NCBI RefSeq assembly: GCF_002188635.1
Contig: NZ_NINX01000045.1
Location: 1-32,150 of the forward strand
Source: Pigmentiphaga sp. NML030171
GTDB lineage: Bacteria > Pseudomonadota > Gammaproteobacteria > Burkholderiales > Burkholderiaceae_B
DNA length: 32,150 nt
Reading direction: 5' to 3'
In this document: piece after piece, positions 15,932 to 24,125 of the stretch
Position numbering within the stretch: the stretch's first letter is position 1
Layout: every line of letters starts with the position of its first letter
Made by a program: the position numbers and the translations under genes
The notes under the pieces: generated by a model
Databases searched by the model: none
What the model saw: the letters and a program-made list of their open reading frames with translations, nothing else
What the model was told of the DNA's origin: nothing

Positions 15932-16429
15932 TCAGAGGTGATAGACGTCGACCGTGCCTTGCAGCTTTTCGTCGATGATGACCGTCACTTTGCGGGCGAT
16001 GCGCAGTGCGCCGTCGACCCGGCGCAGCGTGTATTTGTAGCGTCCGCCGCGGGTGGTCTCGCCGCGCGCACCCCAGGCGTGCACCAGCCAGGTCGCGGCC
16101 ACCTCGACTGTGTCGGCGTCGCCGCCGGTCACAAGGATGTTCGAGGTCAGGTGCGTGGTGCGGTCGACCGGCAGCGAGGCGAACGAATCTTCGCTCTCGA
16201 TGCGGAACACGCGCTCTTCGAGGCCGGCACGGGTCGGACTGTAGATCAGGCTCAGCTGCGTGGTCGGATCATCGGTCAGCTTGCTCTCCGACTGCCAGGC
16301 CGGCACGAAGTACACCGCGTCTTCGGTGTACAGCGCGAGCCAGTCGCGCCAGCGCTGTTCGTCGAGGAAGATCGCCTCGCGCGCCAGCAGGTTGCAGACT
16401 TCGGCGTAGATTGTTGCGTCGTTCAGCAT
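15932..16429 (-). CDS. Ring-hydroxylating dioxygenase, small (beta) subunit
   Basis: A 165-residue beta subunit with the SnoaL/NTF2-like fold (Ring_hydroxyl_B). Visible family segments are the N-terminal EAIFLDEQRWRDWLALYTED, AVYFVPAW and TTHLTSNILVTGGD. It carries no metal sites; in the family it forms the trimeric base of an alpha3beta3 oxygenase. The start lies 2 bases after the alpha-subunit stop, so the subunits are probably made in equal amounts. BenB/XylY/AntB/CbdB types are the nearest relatives by layout. Confidence 0.93.
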   Translation of the reverse strand: MLNDATIYAEVCNLLAREAIFLDEQRWRDWLALYTEDAVYFVPAWQSESKLTDDPTTQLSLIYSPTRAGLEERVFRIESEDSFASLPVDRTTHLTSNILVTGGDADTVEVAATWLVHAWGARGETTRGGRYKYTLRRVDGALRIARKVTVIIDEKLQGTVDVYHL

Positions 16430-16431
16430 CG

Positions 16432-17772
16432 TTATTTACCCTTGCTCATCAGTTTCAGCCAGTGGCGGTAGTAGCCCTGGTAGAAAGTATCGTGGTCCCA
16501 GTTGCGCGATACCGCGACGGCGTTGCAGCCGATCTCCTGCAGTTCCTCGCACTGCTCGCCCGGGATGGTGGACTTGGCGCCGCGGCTGAAATCGTTCCAC
16601 TGGCTCTTGCGGCCGTGGCTGCCAAGCGAGGTGTCTTCCAGGGCCGCGATGTCGTCCGAGGTCGCCATGCCGGTCGGCAGATAGAAGTCGAGGAATTTGC
16701 GCAGACGCGCGGCGCGCGCATTGGCGCTCTCCCCCTTCGGCGCGACGCACTGGATCCGGACCTCGGCCAGTTCGGCCGAGATCGGGCGGAACACGCGGAT
16801 CTGGGTCGATGGCTGGTCCATCAGCAACATGTTGGGGAACAGGTAGAGGTTGCGGCCGCGGCCGAGCATCCAGCCGACTTTCGCTTCGCCGAACTCGGCG
16901 ACCAGGCGGTCCTTGGCTTCGTACAGCGGCGCCGCCTCGGGCGTGGTGCGCTTCGCCCACACCACGTTGTGGCCGTTGCCCAGGTCGGCCGAGCCGGATT
17001 CCACGTCGCCCGTAATGCGCCCGGCCTCGGTCTTGCCGGCGCCGCTGTAGCCACCGGCTTCCTCGCGCTTGGCCATGGTCGCAGCGAACACGCGGTGGAC
17101 GGTGCTGACATGGTAGCCGTCGACGCCGTTTTCCGCGCCCATCTTCCAGTTGCCGCGGATGACGTAGGTCGATTCCCCGGGCAGCACTTCCAGCCCGTCG
17201 GGCGACTGGTCGGCCAGCAGGTCGATCATTGCCGCCGCGGCGCCTAGGTGGTCCTTGAGATCGGGAACGTCGGCGACCAGGCTGCCGAACACGAAGCCCT
17301 TGTAGGTATCGACGCGGGCGATGTCTTTCAGGCTGAACTTGGAGCGGCAGCTTTCCTCGCCCGGATAGGCGCCGCTTGCCTCGCTCTTGATCTTGATGCA
17401 GCGGCCGCTGTCGGCATAGGTCCAGCCGTGGAAGCGGCAGGTGAAGGTTCTTGCCGTGCCTTTGCGCAGCGGCGCCAGCAAGGTGCCGCGATGCGAACAC
17501 GCATTGATGAAGCCGCCCACGGTGCCGTCCTTGCGGCGGTTGACGACGACCGGCTGGCGTCCCATGTAGGTGGTGATGTAGTCACCTTCGTTCGGGATTT
17601 CGCTTTCGTGGCAGAGATAGATCCACGAGCCTTCGAAGATGTTTTCCATTTCGGCATCGAAGATCCCCTGGTCGATATGGATCAGGCGATCGACCATGAA
17701 GGTGGAGGTTTGCGGCTCGTCGCGGATCAGCGTGGCCGGATCGATTTCTGGTGTCTGGTTTCGGTTTATCAT
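16432..17772 (-). CDS. Ring-hydroxylating dioxygenase, large (alpha) subunit (benzoate/anthranilate class)
   Basis: A 446-residue catalytic subunit. The Rieske cluster is bound by C92, H94, C112 and H115 (ACSHRGTLLA, TFTCRFHGW; spacing CxH-17-CxxH). The mononuclear iron site has H221 and H226 in NGVDGYHVSTVH, with bridging D218; the third ligand is probably D373 or D374 in TSDDIAALED. With the separate beta subunit and fused reductase this is a class IB (two-component) system of the benzoate/toluate/anthranilate/halobenzoate group. It is the first gene of the operon, with AAGG 6 bases before the ATG. Because a dehydrogenase and a carboxyl-tolerant extradiol enzyme follow, the product is probably a carboxylated cis-diol, not the 1-carboxy-1,2-diol of BenABC. 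Substrate unknown. Confidence 0.94.
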   Translation of the reverse strand: MINRNQTPEIDPATLIRDEPQTSTFMVDRLIHIDQGIFDAEMENIFEGSWIYLCHESEIPNEGDYITTYMGRQPVVVNRRKDGTVGGFINACSHRGTLLAPLRKGTARTFTCRFHGWTYADSGRCIKIKSEASGAYPGEESCRSKFSLKDIARVDTYKGFVFGSLVADVPDLKDHLGAAAAMIDLLADQSPDGLEVLPGESTYVIRGNWKMGAENGVDGYHVSTVHRVFAATMAKREEAGGYSGAGKTEAGRITGDVESGSADLGNGHNVVWAKRTTPEAAPLYEAKDRLVAEFGEAKVGWMLGRGRNLYLFPNMLLMDQPSTQIRVFRPISAELAEVRIQCVAPKGESANARAARLRKFLDFYLPTGMATSDDIAALEDTSLGSHGRKSQWNDFSRGAKSTIPGEQCEELQEIGCNAVAVSRNWDHDTFYQGYYRHWLKLMSKGK

Positions 17773-18008
17773 GTCAACCTTCTGTGCTTTATGAAGTACG
17801 CAGATCGATGGTAACGAGTCTTGTGTCGTTTAAGAAATGAAATGATTACATGCTCATCATTCGGCACATGAATGTCCGCCCGCGACTGATTCGTATATCC
17901 TTAGTCGTCGATGGCGGCAACTGCCTGCACTGAACCCGCGCAGACGGGGCCCCGGCGGGCCGGTCTTCGCGCAGCACCCGCCGACTCGACCACGGAAAGG
18001 AGACAAAC
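17773..18008. promoter_or_regulatory. Divergent promoter region between catabolic operon and TTT cassette
   Basis: These 236 bases separate the minus-strand dioxygenase operon from the plus-strand binding-protein gene, so both outward promoters should lie here. The part nearer the operon is AT-richer (17795-17870) and holds an inverted repeat at 17841-17861. On the minus strand TATACG around 17893-17898 could be a -10, but no good -35 is seen. The plus-strand side ends with AAAGGAG 6 bases before GTG 18009. No regulator gene adjoins the region. Confidence 0.55.
17841..17861. repeat. Inverted repeat, candidate operator
   Basis: AATGAT, nine bases, then ATCATT: perfect 6-base arms with one helical turn between centres of the half-sites. 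It lies about 70-90 bases upstream of the alpha-subunit ATG, a plausible activator or repressor position. No family-specific consensus is recognised. Confidence 0.4.
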
Positions 18009-19035
18009 GTGAAGAAATTGCTTGGTTTCATCCTGCATGCCGCGCTGCTATCGGCGCTGGTTCCCTCGCACGCCCAGGAACCCCCCCGGTTATTGCATGG
18101 ATCGCATTGGTGATCACACGGTTCCCTCGCACGCCCAGGAACCCCCCTCGAAAATCCTTACCATCGTCGTGCCCACCACACCGGGCACGGGCAGCGACAT
18201 CGCCGCACGGCTGATGGCGCCCAAGCTGTCGCAAGCCCTCGGCCAGGCGGTCGTCGTCGAGAACCGCACCGGCGCCAGCGGCACGATAGGCATCGGCGCG
18301 GTCGCCAAGGCGGCACCAGACGGCAACACCATCCTGTTCGTGCCGAACACGATGGCCATGATCAGCTCGCTCTACACCAACCTGACCTGGGATCCGGTCC
18401 ACGATTTCGCGCCGGTGGTCCGCATCGGCAAGATGCTGGTCGCGGCCGTGGTCAACCCGGCCCTGCCGGTGGAAACGATCGGCGATTTCGTCGCGCTCGC
18501 CAAGAAGAAACCCGGCCAGCTCAACTACGGCACTCCCGGGACCGGCACTCCCCATCACTTGCGCACCGAACAGCTCCGGCAGATCACCGACATGGACGTC
18601 GTGCACATTCCTTACAAAGGCTCCGCGGGCGCTGTCACCGACCTGATCGGCGGCCAGGTCCAGTTCGCCCTGTTCCCCCTGCATTCCGTCCTGTCGATGA
18701 CCGCCTCGGGCAAGCTCAAGATGCTCGCAACGACGGGAGACACACGTTCGCAGTGGACTCCCAACGTCCCCACCTTCCGCGAAAGCGGCATCGCCGGCCT
18801 CAACAATTACGACTGGCTCGGCGTATTCGTCCCCCGCGCGACGCCCCAGAAAACCGTGGACCGGCTCAGCCGGAAACTGCTCGCACTGCTCGACGATCCC
18901 GACATCAGGAAGGAACTGCTCGCGCGGGGCATCATCCCGACGCCTGGCGGGCCGAGCGAGCTTGCAACGCTGCTCTCGTCGGAGCTCGACGAATGGCGGC
19001 ACGTCATCAAGACGGCCCACATCTCCGCCGAGTAA
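18009..19035 (+). pseudogene. TTT (Bug) periplasmic binding protein with disrupted signal peptide
   Basis: The natural start is GTG 18009 after AAAGGAG, giving MKKLLGFILHAALLSALVP then SHAQEPP, a clean signal peptide. That frame then hits TGA near 18112. The mature domain (SKILTIVVPTTPGTGSDIAAR, VVVENRTGASGTIGIG, VHIPYKGSAGAVTDLIGGQVQF) is intact but in another frame. A 61-base insertion carrying a second copy of a 28-base segment separates the two; removing it restores SHAQEPPSKILTIVV. An internal ATG at 18098 could yield the domain without export. Bug proteins bind carboxylates or amides in the periplasm. No TctAB membrane genes are nearby. Probably non-functional for uptake. Confidence 0.75.
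18059..18147 (+). repeat. 28-bp direct repeat flanking a 33-bp spacer
   Basis: GGTTCCCTCGCACGCCCAGG plus AACCCCCC occurs at 18059-18086 and again at 18120-18147, offset by 61 bases. The 33-base spacer (18087-18119) does not repeat neighbouring sequence, so this is not a plain tandem duplication. It lies inside the signal-peptide coding part of the TTT gene and shifts its frame by +1. Confidence 0.95.
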
Positions 19036-19090
19036 CGGCAATGCACAGCGATCATCCGCGGCCCCGCCGCGATTCCAAAGGAGCTTAGAC

Positions 19091-19972
19091 ATGAGCGCCA
19101 CACAGCGTCTCCCATCATCATCGTCCGCCGGTCCCGAGATACACCCGCTCTCGCCGGCGCTGGGCGCCCGGGTCCAAGGCGTCGACGCCTCCCGCCCCCT
19201 GCCGGCCGCAACGCTGAAGCGGCTGCTCGAGGCCTGGCACGCCCACGGGGTGCTCTACCTGCCCAACCAATCGCTCGACGAACTCGAGCAGGTCCGGTTC
19301 GGCGAAAACTTCGGCGAACTGGCCACGACGCAGGGGGAATACGCGATCAGCAAGGGCCATCCCGCCATCATGTACATCACCAACGAGAAACAGGACGGCC
19401 AGTACATCGGCGCCCTGCCCGACGGCGAAATGTTCTTCCACTCCGACATGTGCTACGTCGAGAAGCCGTCGATGGCGACCATGCTGTATGCCATGTCCAT
19501 CCCGAAAACAGGCGGCAACACGCTGTTCGCCAACATGTACAAGGCGTTCGATGCGCTTCCCGCCGCCACCCGCCAGCACCTGGCCGGGCTCAAGGCCGTC
19601 AACAGCTACGAGCCGGGGACCAGCGCGCCGACGGCAGCAATGCGCCTGAGCAGTTCGCAGGCGTCGGACCAGGTCCGCTCCTATGCCCAGCCCGTCGTGT
19701 GCACGCACCCCGTCACGGGCCGGAAGGCGCTTTACGTCAACCGCCTCATGACCGAATACATCGTCGGCATGCCCCGGGAGGAAAGCGACGCGCTGCTCGA
19801 GTCGCTGTTCGACCACCAGGAACAACCCGAATTCATCTACGAACATACCTGGACGCCGGGCGACCTGCTGATCTGGGACAACCGCTGCATGCTGCACGCC
19901 CGCGGCGACTTCGACGCCAGCGAACTGCGCAAGCTGCGCCGCATCACAGTCAAGGGCGAGAGGATTTCCTGA
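19091..19972 (+). CDS. TauD/TfdA-family Fe(II)/2-oxoglutarate dioxygenase
   Basis: A 293-residue oxygenase. Iron ligands are His and Asp in FFHSDM and a distal His in CMLHARGDF; an Arg in LRRITVKGER fits the 2-oxoglutarate site. The N-terminal segment IHPLSPALGARVQGVDASRPL is typical of the TauD family. The family hydroxylates carbon next to a heteroatom (taurine, alkyl sulfates, aryloxyacetates), releasing an aldehyde or keto acid. The aldehyde dehydrogenase encoded next overlaps by one base (TGATG), so it may oxidise the product. Start chosen at 19091 because AAGGAG precedes it by 8 bases. Substrate is not evident. Confidence 0.9.
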   Translation: MSATQRLPSSSSAGPEIHPLSPALGARVQGVDASRPLPAATLKRLLEAWHAHGVLYLPNQSLDELEQVRFGENFGELATTQGEYAISKGHPAIMYITNEKQDGQYIGALPDGEMFFHSDMCYVEKPSMATMLYAMSIPKTGGNTLFANMYKAFDALPAATRQHLAGLKAVNSYEPGTSAPTAAMRLSSSQASDQVRSYAQPVVCTHPVTGRKALYVNRLMTEYIVGMPREESDALLESLFDHQEQPEFIYEHTWTPGDLLIWDNRCMLHARGDFDASELRKLRRITVKGERIS

Positions 19973-21435
19973 TGACCCAAGCACTTACCGCCCCTCCCCT
20001 GCCCAAGCGGCTCGCGCTCTACTATGGGGGCAAGTGGCACGAACCGGCCGGCGGTTATCGTCCCACGTTCAATCCCGCGACCGGAGAAATCCTGGCCCAG
20101 GCGCCGGAAGCCAACGCCGAGGACATCGCCGCCGCCGCCGAGGCCGCCCACCAGGGTTTCCTCGCCTGGTCCCGGCTGCCGGCGGCCGAGCGCGGCGCGC
20201 GGCTGCGCGAAATCGCGCGGCGGGTCCGCGACCACGCGGACGAACTCGCCCATCTCGATGCCGCCAATTGCGGTAACCCGATCCAGCGCATGCGGCCGGA
20301 CGCCCTGAACGCCGCGGCGCAGATCGACTATTACGCCGGCCTGGTCCACGAGCTCAAGGGCGAGACCATACCGACCGCGGATCGGGGACTGAACTACAGC
20401 ATGCGCGAACCGCTGGGCGTGGTGGCGCGCATCGTCGCCTACAACCACCCCCTGATGTTTCTTGCCGGCAAGATGGCGCCCGTCCTGGCGGCGGGAAACA
20501 GCGTGATCATGAAAGCGCCGGATCAAGCGCCGCTATCGGCCCTGCGCTTTGCCGAGATCATCGACGGCATCCTGCCGCCGGGGACCTTGAACATCGTCAC
20601 CGGCGGCAGCGACTGCGGCGAAGCCCTGGTGCTTCATCCGACGGTCAGGAAGGTTGCGCTGATCGGCTCGGCCGGCACCGGTGCCGCCATCCTGCGCAAT
20701 GCCGCCGACAAGATCATGCCGGTCACGCTCGAGCTCGGCGGCAAGAACCCCCTGGTCGTCTGCCCCGACGCCGATCTGGAAACCGCCGTGCAGGGCGCGA
20801 TCAACGGCATGAATTTCACCTGGGCGGGCCAGTCGTGCGGCTCCACCTCGCGGCTGTTCGTCCACGACTCCCTGTACGACGCCGTCCTCGAGCGCCTCTG
20901 CGCGCAGCTTCCCAAGCTGCATCGCTGCGGCCTGCCGACCGACCCCGCCACCACCATGGGCTGCCTGATTTCCGAGGCCCAGTTCGACAAAGTCATGTCC
21001 TACATACAGCTGGGCATTTCCGAAGATGCCCGCCTCGTCGCCGGCGGCAAGCGGCCGGACGACCCGGCGCTGGCCAAGGGCTGGTTCATCGAACCAACCG
21101 TTTTCGCCGACGTCACGCCGGCCATGCGGATCTTCCGCGAAGAAATCTTCGGGCCGGTGTTGTCGGTCATCAGATGGAGCGACGAAGACCAGCTCATCGC
21201 CGACGTCAACAGCGTCGACTACGGCTTGAGCGCATCGATCTACACCCGGGACCTGGCTCGCGCGCACCGCCTGGCGCAGCGCATCGAAGCGGGCTACATC
21301 TGGATCAACACCAGCAGCGCCCACTATCTGGGCGCCAACTTCGGCGGCTACAAGAAATCGGGGCTGGGGCGCGAAGAAGGCCTGGAGGAACCATTGTCCT
21401 ACACCCAGGTCAAGAACGTGCACGTTGCCCTGTAG
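19972..21435 (+). CDS. NAD(P)-dependent aldehyde dehydrogenase (betaine-aldehyde-DH-like)
   Basis: A 487-residue ALDH. The cofactor segment is IVAYNHPLMFLAGKMAPVLAAG, where the usual W-N-F-P reads Y-N-H-P. The general base is in LELGGKNPLVV and the nucleophile is Cys in AGQSCGSTSR. The C-terminal motif is EEIFGPVLSV and NFGGYKKSGLGREEG. Its ATG shares a base with the stop of the TauD-like gene, so the two are translationally coupled and probably act in sequence: oxygenative cleavage to an aldehyde, then oxidation. It is distinct in sequence from the meta-pathway ALDH at 6604-8058. Confidence 0.92.
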   Translation: MTQALTAPPLPKRLALYYGGKWHEPAGGYRPTFNPATGEILAQAPEANAEDIAAAAEAAHQGFLAWSRLPAAERGARLREIARRVRDHADELAHLDAANCGNPIQRMRPDALNAAAQIDYYAGLVHELKGETIPTADRGLNYSMREPLGVVARIVAYNHPLMFLAGKMAPVLAAGNSVIMKAPDQAPLSALRFAEIIDGILPPGTLNIVTGGSDCGEALVLHPTVRKVALIGSAGTGAAILRNAADKIMPVTLELGGKNPLVVCPDADLETAVQGAINGMNFTWAGQSCGSTSRLFVHDSLYDAVLERLCAQLPKLHRCGLPTDPATTMGCLISEAQFDKVMSYIQLGISEDARLVAGGKRPDDPALAKGWFIEPTVFADVTPAMRIFREEIFGPVLSVIRWSDEDQLIADVNSVDYGLSASIYTRDLARAHRLAQRIEAGYIWINTSSAHYLGANFGGYKKSGLGREEGLEEPLSYTQVKNVHVAL

Positions 21436-21438
21436 CAC

Positions 21439-21458
21439 GCCGGGGCGCGCGCCCCGGC
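21439..21458. terminator. Perfect 20-bp GC palindrome between convergent genes
   Basis: GCCGGGGCGC is followed directly by its reverse complement GCGCCCCGGC. It lies 3 bases after the plus-strand ALDH stop and 6 before the minus-strand TTT stop, the place for a bidirectional terminator. It has no real loop and no T run on either side, so efficient intrinsic termination is uncertain. Confidence 0.55.
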
Positions 21459-21464
21459 ACCGCG

Positions 21465-22448
21465 TCACTCTTTGATGTTCGCATCCTTGACGATGCGCTG
21501 GTAGCGCGCCTGCTCTTTCTTGACGAAGTCGCCGAACTGCGCCGCGCTGCCGGTTCCCGGCGCCACGGACTGTTCGGCGAACTTGGTCTTGACCTCGGGC
21601 AATTGCAGCACCTGGTTCAATTCCGAATTCAACCTGGCCACCACGCTCGCCGGCGTGCGCGCAGGCGCGAACAGGCCGATCCAGGCCGTCATCGCCATGC
21701 CCTTCAGGGCCGGCAGCTCGCCGATGGCAGGCACGTCGGGCAGCGTGGGCAGGCGCTGAGCGGTGGTCACGGCCAGGCCCTTCACCTTCTTCGCAGCCAC
21801 CAGCGGCACCGCCGAACCCGAGGCCAGGATGGCCAGGTCGACCTGATTGCCCAGCAGGTCGGTGGTGGCCTGGGCCCCGCCGCGGTACGGCACGTGGCGC
21901 AGGCGCACCTGGGCCTGCTGCTGGATGATCTCCATGGCAAGGTGCAGCACCGTGCCTATGCCCGAGGTGGCGTAGGTCAGCGTGTCGGGCTGGGCCCTGG
22001 CCATCTCCAGCACCTTGGCGAAGGAATCCGCCGGCAGGCCCGGACGGCCCATGATGACCATGGGCTGGGTCGCGATGAGTCCGATGGCGACCAGGTCGCG
22101 CGCGGTGTCGTACTTGACCGACTGGGGATTGACGTACTGCGCGATGGCCGCCGGGCTGTCCACGCCCAGCAGCAGCGTGTAGCCGTCGGGCTCGGCCTGC
22201 GCCGCCCGGTAGGTGCCTATGGTTCCTCCCCCACCGCCGACGTTGTCGACGATGACCGACTGCCCCAGGCGCTCGCCCAGCTTCTGCGCCACCAGGCGCG
22301 CGATGCCGTCGGTGCTGCCGCCGGCCGTGAATGGCACGATCAGGCGGATGGGCTTGGCATGGGGCCAGACGGACTGGGCCTGCGCGGTGGCGGCGCATCC
22401 GAGCGCCAGGGCCGAAACGAGGAATGCGCGTCGAAGCGTGGCGGTCAT
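21465..22448 (-). CDS. TTT (Bug) family periplasmic binding protein
   Basis: A 327-residue Bug-type binding protein. The signal peptide is RRAFLVSALALGCAATAQA, cut before QSVWP. The mature domain shows KPIRLIVPFTAGGSTDGIARL, VIVDNVGGGGGTIGT, YATSGIGTVLHLAME and HVPYRGGAQATTDLLGNQVDL, the paired loops that hold a carboxylate through water molecules in this family. The ATG lies 5 bases after the stop of the amidohydrolase gene and lacks a clear ribosome site, so it is probably translated by coupling. The pairing suggests that its ligand is the amidohydrolase substrate. No TctA/TctB genes are present. Confidence 0.93.
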   Translation of the reverse strand: MTATLRRAFLVSALALGCAATAQAQSVWPHAKPIRLIVPFTAGGSTDGIARLVAQKLGERLGQSVIVDNVGGGGGTIGTYRAAQAEPDGYTLLLGVDSPAAIAQYVNPQSVKYDTARDLVAIGLIATQPMVIMGRPGLPADSFAKVLEMARAQPDTLTYATSGIGTVLHLAMEIIQQQAQVRLRHVPYRGGAQATTDLLGNQVDLAILASGSAVPLVAAKKVKGLAVTTAQRLPTLPDVPAIGELPALKGMAMTAWIGLFAPARTPASVVARLNSELNQVLQLPEVKTKFAEQSVAPGTGSAAQFGDFVKKEQARYQRIVKDANIKE

Positions 22449-22453
22449 GGTCG

Positions 22454-23548
22454 TCAGCAAGCAGAGTGGGAGGGGTTGGCCGGAGTGCCGAAATGCTGCC
22501 GGTGCAAGTCGTCGAAGCGGCGGTTCCAGTCGGCGCTCCAGGCCTTGCGCTGGCCCGCGTCCATCCATGCGCCGGCCAGGCCGTTCAGCATGAAGTCGCG
22601 CAGGTCGGCGACGGGGAACTCGAAGTCCTCGACCATCATGGTCCAGGCCTTGGTCTGGGTGATGTTGTGCAGGGTGGGATCGTCGCTGTTGGGGTGGATG
22701 CGCAGGCCCATCGCGCGCATCTTGCGAATGGGATGGTCCAGCGCCCACCGGTCCGGCGGCAGCGTGCGCAGGTAGTACGAATTGGCGGGCACGACCGCGA
22801 ACACGATGCCCGATTCGACGCAGCGTCGCGCCAGTTCCGGCTGGTCGACGACCGTGTAGCCGTGGTCGATGCGATCGACCTTGAGCACGTCCAGCGCGGT
22901 CTGCACGTTGGTCCACGGCAGGCCGTACTCGCCGGCGTGGGCGGTGGTCTTGAGGCCCGCGCGGCGAGCGTCGGCGTAAGCCTGTTCGAACCACTCCGGC
23001 GGGCCGAGCGCCTCGCGGTAGTCGATGCCTATGCCCGGCACCTCGTCGCGCCGGGCCGCCACCATCCATTCGACCATTTCCACCGCGGCGGCGGGCGGTG
23101 CCTCGCGGTCGATGGCCGGCACCAGGCGCCCGACGATGCCCAGGTCCCGCTCGGCGTCGTGGATGGCACGCACCATCGCGTCCTGGATGGCGGCATAGGA
23201 AAGGCCCGAGCCGCGCACCGAGCCCGTGGGATTCCAGAAGAACTCCGCGTACAGCACGTTGTGCGCGCGGGCATCCTCCAGGTATTCGCGGGTCACGCGG
23301 TAGAAATCGTCCAGCGTGCGCAGGCCGTAGTCCTCCAGCGCGCGCAGGCCGGGGATCGCGCCCTGGCGCTTCTCGCCATGGGCATACAGGCCATCGATCT
23401 GCTCGCTGGACAACCCGCCCCTGCCGCCCGCCAGTTCGTGGAAGGTGGAACGGCGCAGCGCCCCCAGCAGGTGGCAGTGCAGCTCGGCCTTGGGCAGCGC
23501 ATGGCAGAAGGCGCGCACGGCGTCGATGGAAACGTGGGTATCGGTCAT
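22454..23548 (-). CDS. Adenosine-deaminase-like amidohydrolase, altered substrate site
   Basis: A 364-residue TIM-barrel amidohydrolase of the adenosine/AMP deaminase family. Metal and catalytic motifs are present: KAELHCHLLGAL (HxH), TTAHAGEYG (His, catalytic Glu), RIDHGYTV (His) and PNSDDPTL (Asp). The residue after HxHL that contacts ribose in true adenosine deaminases (D/E of HLDG/HLEG) is Leu, and the usual GDE segment before HAGE reads YREALG, so adenosine itself is an unlikely substrate. The start MTDTHVSIDAV at 23548 follows GGAG by 9 bases; an ATG at 23563 is the alternative. It stands between ispF and a TTT binding protein, probably transcribed with the latter. Confidence 0.88.
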   Translation of the reverse strand: MTDTHVSIDAVRAFCHALPKAELHCHLLGALRRSTFHELAGGRGGLSSEQIDGLYAHGEKRQGAIPGLRALEDYGLRTLDDFYRVTREYLEDARAHNVLYAEFFWNPTGSVRGSGLSYAAIQDAMVRAIHDAERDLGIVGRLVPAIDREAPPAAAVEMVEWMVAARRDEVPGIGIDYREALGPPEWFEQAYADARRAGLKTTAHAGEYGLPWTNVQTALDVLKVDRIDHGYTVVDQPELARRCVESGIVFAVVPANSYYLRTLPPDRWALDHPIRKMRAMGLRIHPNSDDPTLHNITQTKAWTMMVEDFEFPVADLRDFMLNGLAGAWMDAGQRKAWSADWNRRFDDLHRQHFGTPANPSHSAC

Positions 23549-23573
23549 GTCCGGCAACTCCATCCAGGCAGGG

Positions 23574-24125
23574 TCAGTCCCCCGCGTACAGATCCTTGTA
23601 CAGGAAGGGATCGGGCTTGCGCGCCAGCATCGCGACCACGGTCGCGGCGATGCCCTCCTTGCGCCCCAGGAAGCCCAGGGCCTCGTTGGTCTTGGCCTTG
23701 ATGTTGACGCAGGCAGCGGGCACGCCCAGGTCCTGGGCGATGTTGGCGGCCATGGCGGGCGCGTGGGGGCCGATCTTGGGCGCCTGGGCGTGGACCGTCG
23801 CGTCGACGTTGATGACCTGCCAGCCCGCTTCGCTTACCCGCTGCATCGCGGTGCGCAGCAGCAGCCGGCTGTCGGCGCCGGCATAGGCGGGATCGGTATC
23901 GGGAAAGTGGCGGCCGATGTCGCCCAGCCCCGCCGCGCCCAGGATGGCGTCGGTGACCGCGTGCAGCAGCACGTCGGCGTCGGAATGGCCCAGGAGGCCA
24001 TGCGTATGCTCGATCCGGACCCCGCCTATGATCAGCGGCCGCCCTTCGACCAGGGCGTGCACGTCGTAGCCCTGCCCGATGCGGTAGGGATAGGTGGTGG
24101 GATCGATGTTCTTGTCTTTGTTCAT
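23574..24125 (-). CDS. ispF: 2-C-methyl-D-erythritol 2,4-cyclodiphosphate synthase
   Basis: A 183-residue enzyme of the non-mevalonate isoprenoid pathway that cyclises CDP-methylerythritol 2-phosphate to MEcPP with release of CMP. Zinc ligands appear in GYDVHAL (D, H) and [12 protein letters not shown] (H), with LLGHSDADV between them. Substrate-binding segments are [10 protein letters not shown] and [21 protein letters not shown]. It has normal length for a trimeric IspF, with about 14 extra N-terminal residues. The ATG at 24125 overlaps the ispD stop in an ATGA junction, fixing the start and showing coupling. Confidence 0.98.
   Translation of the reverse strand: MNKDKNIDPTTYPYRIGQGYDVHALVEGRPLIIGGVRIEHTHGLLGHSDADVLLHAVTDAILGAAGLGDIGRHFPDTDPAYAGADSRLLLRTAMQRVSEAGWQVINVDATVHAQAPKIGPHAPAMAANIAQDLGVPAACVNIKAKTNEALGFLGRKEGIAATVVAMLARKPDPFLYKDLYAGD

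Noticed and set aside
17846-18031. 61-codon minus-strand frame in the divergent control region
   Set aside because: It overlaps the plus-strand start and ribosome site at 18009 and shows no conserved features.
22454-23548. Genuine adenosine deaminase (add)
   Set aside because: Substrate-contact residues around HxHL and before HAGE differ from true adenosine deaminases, so the specific name is not justified.
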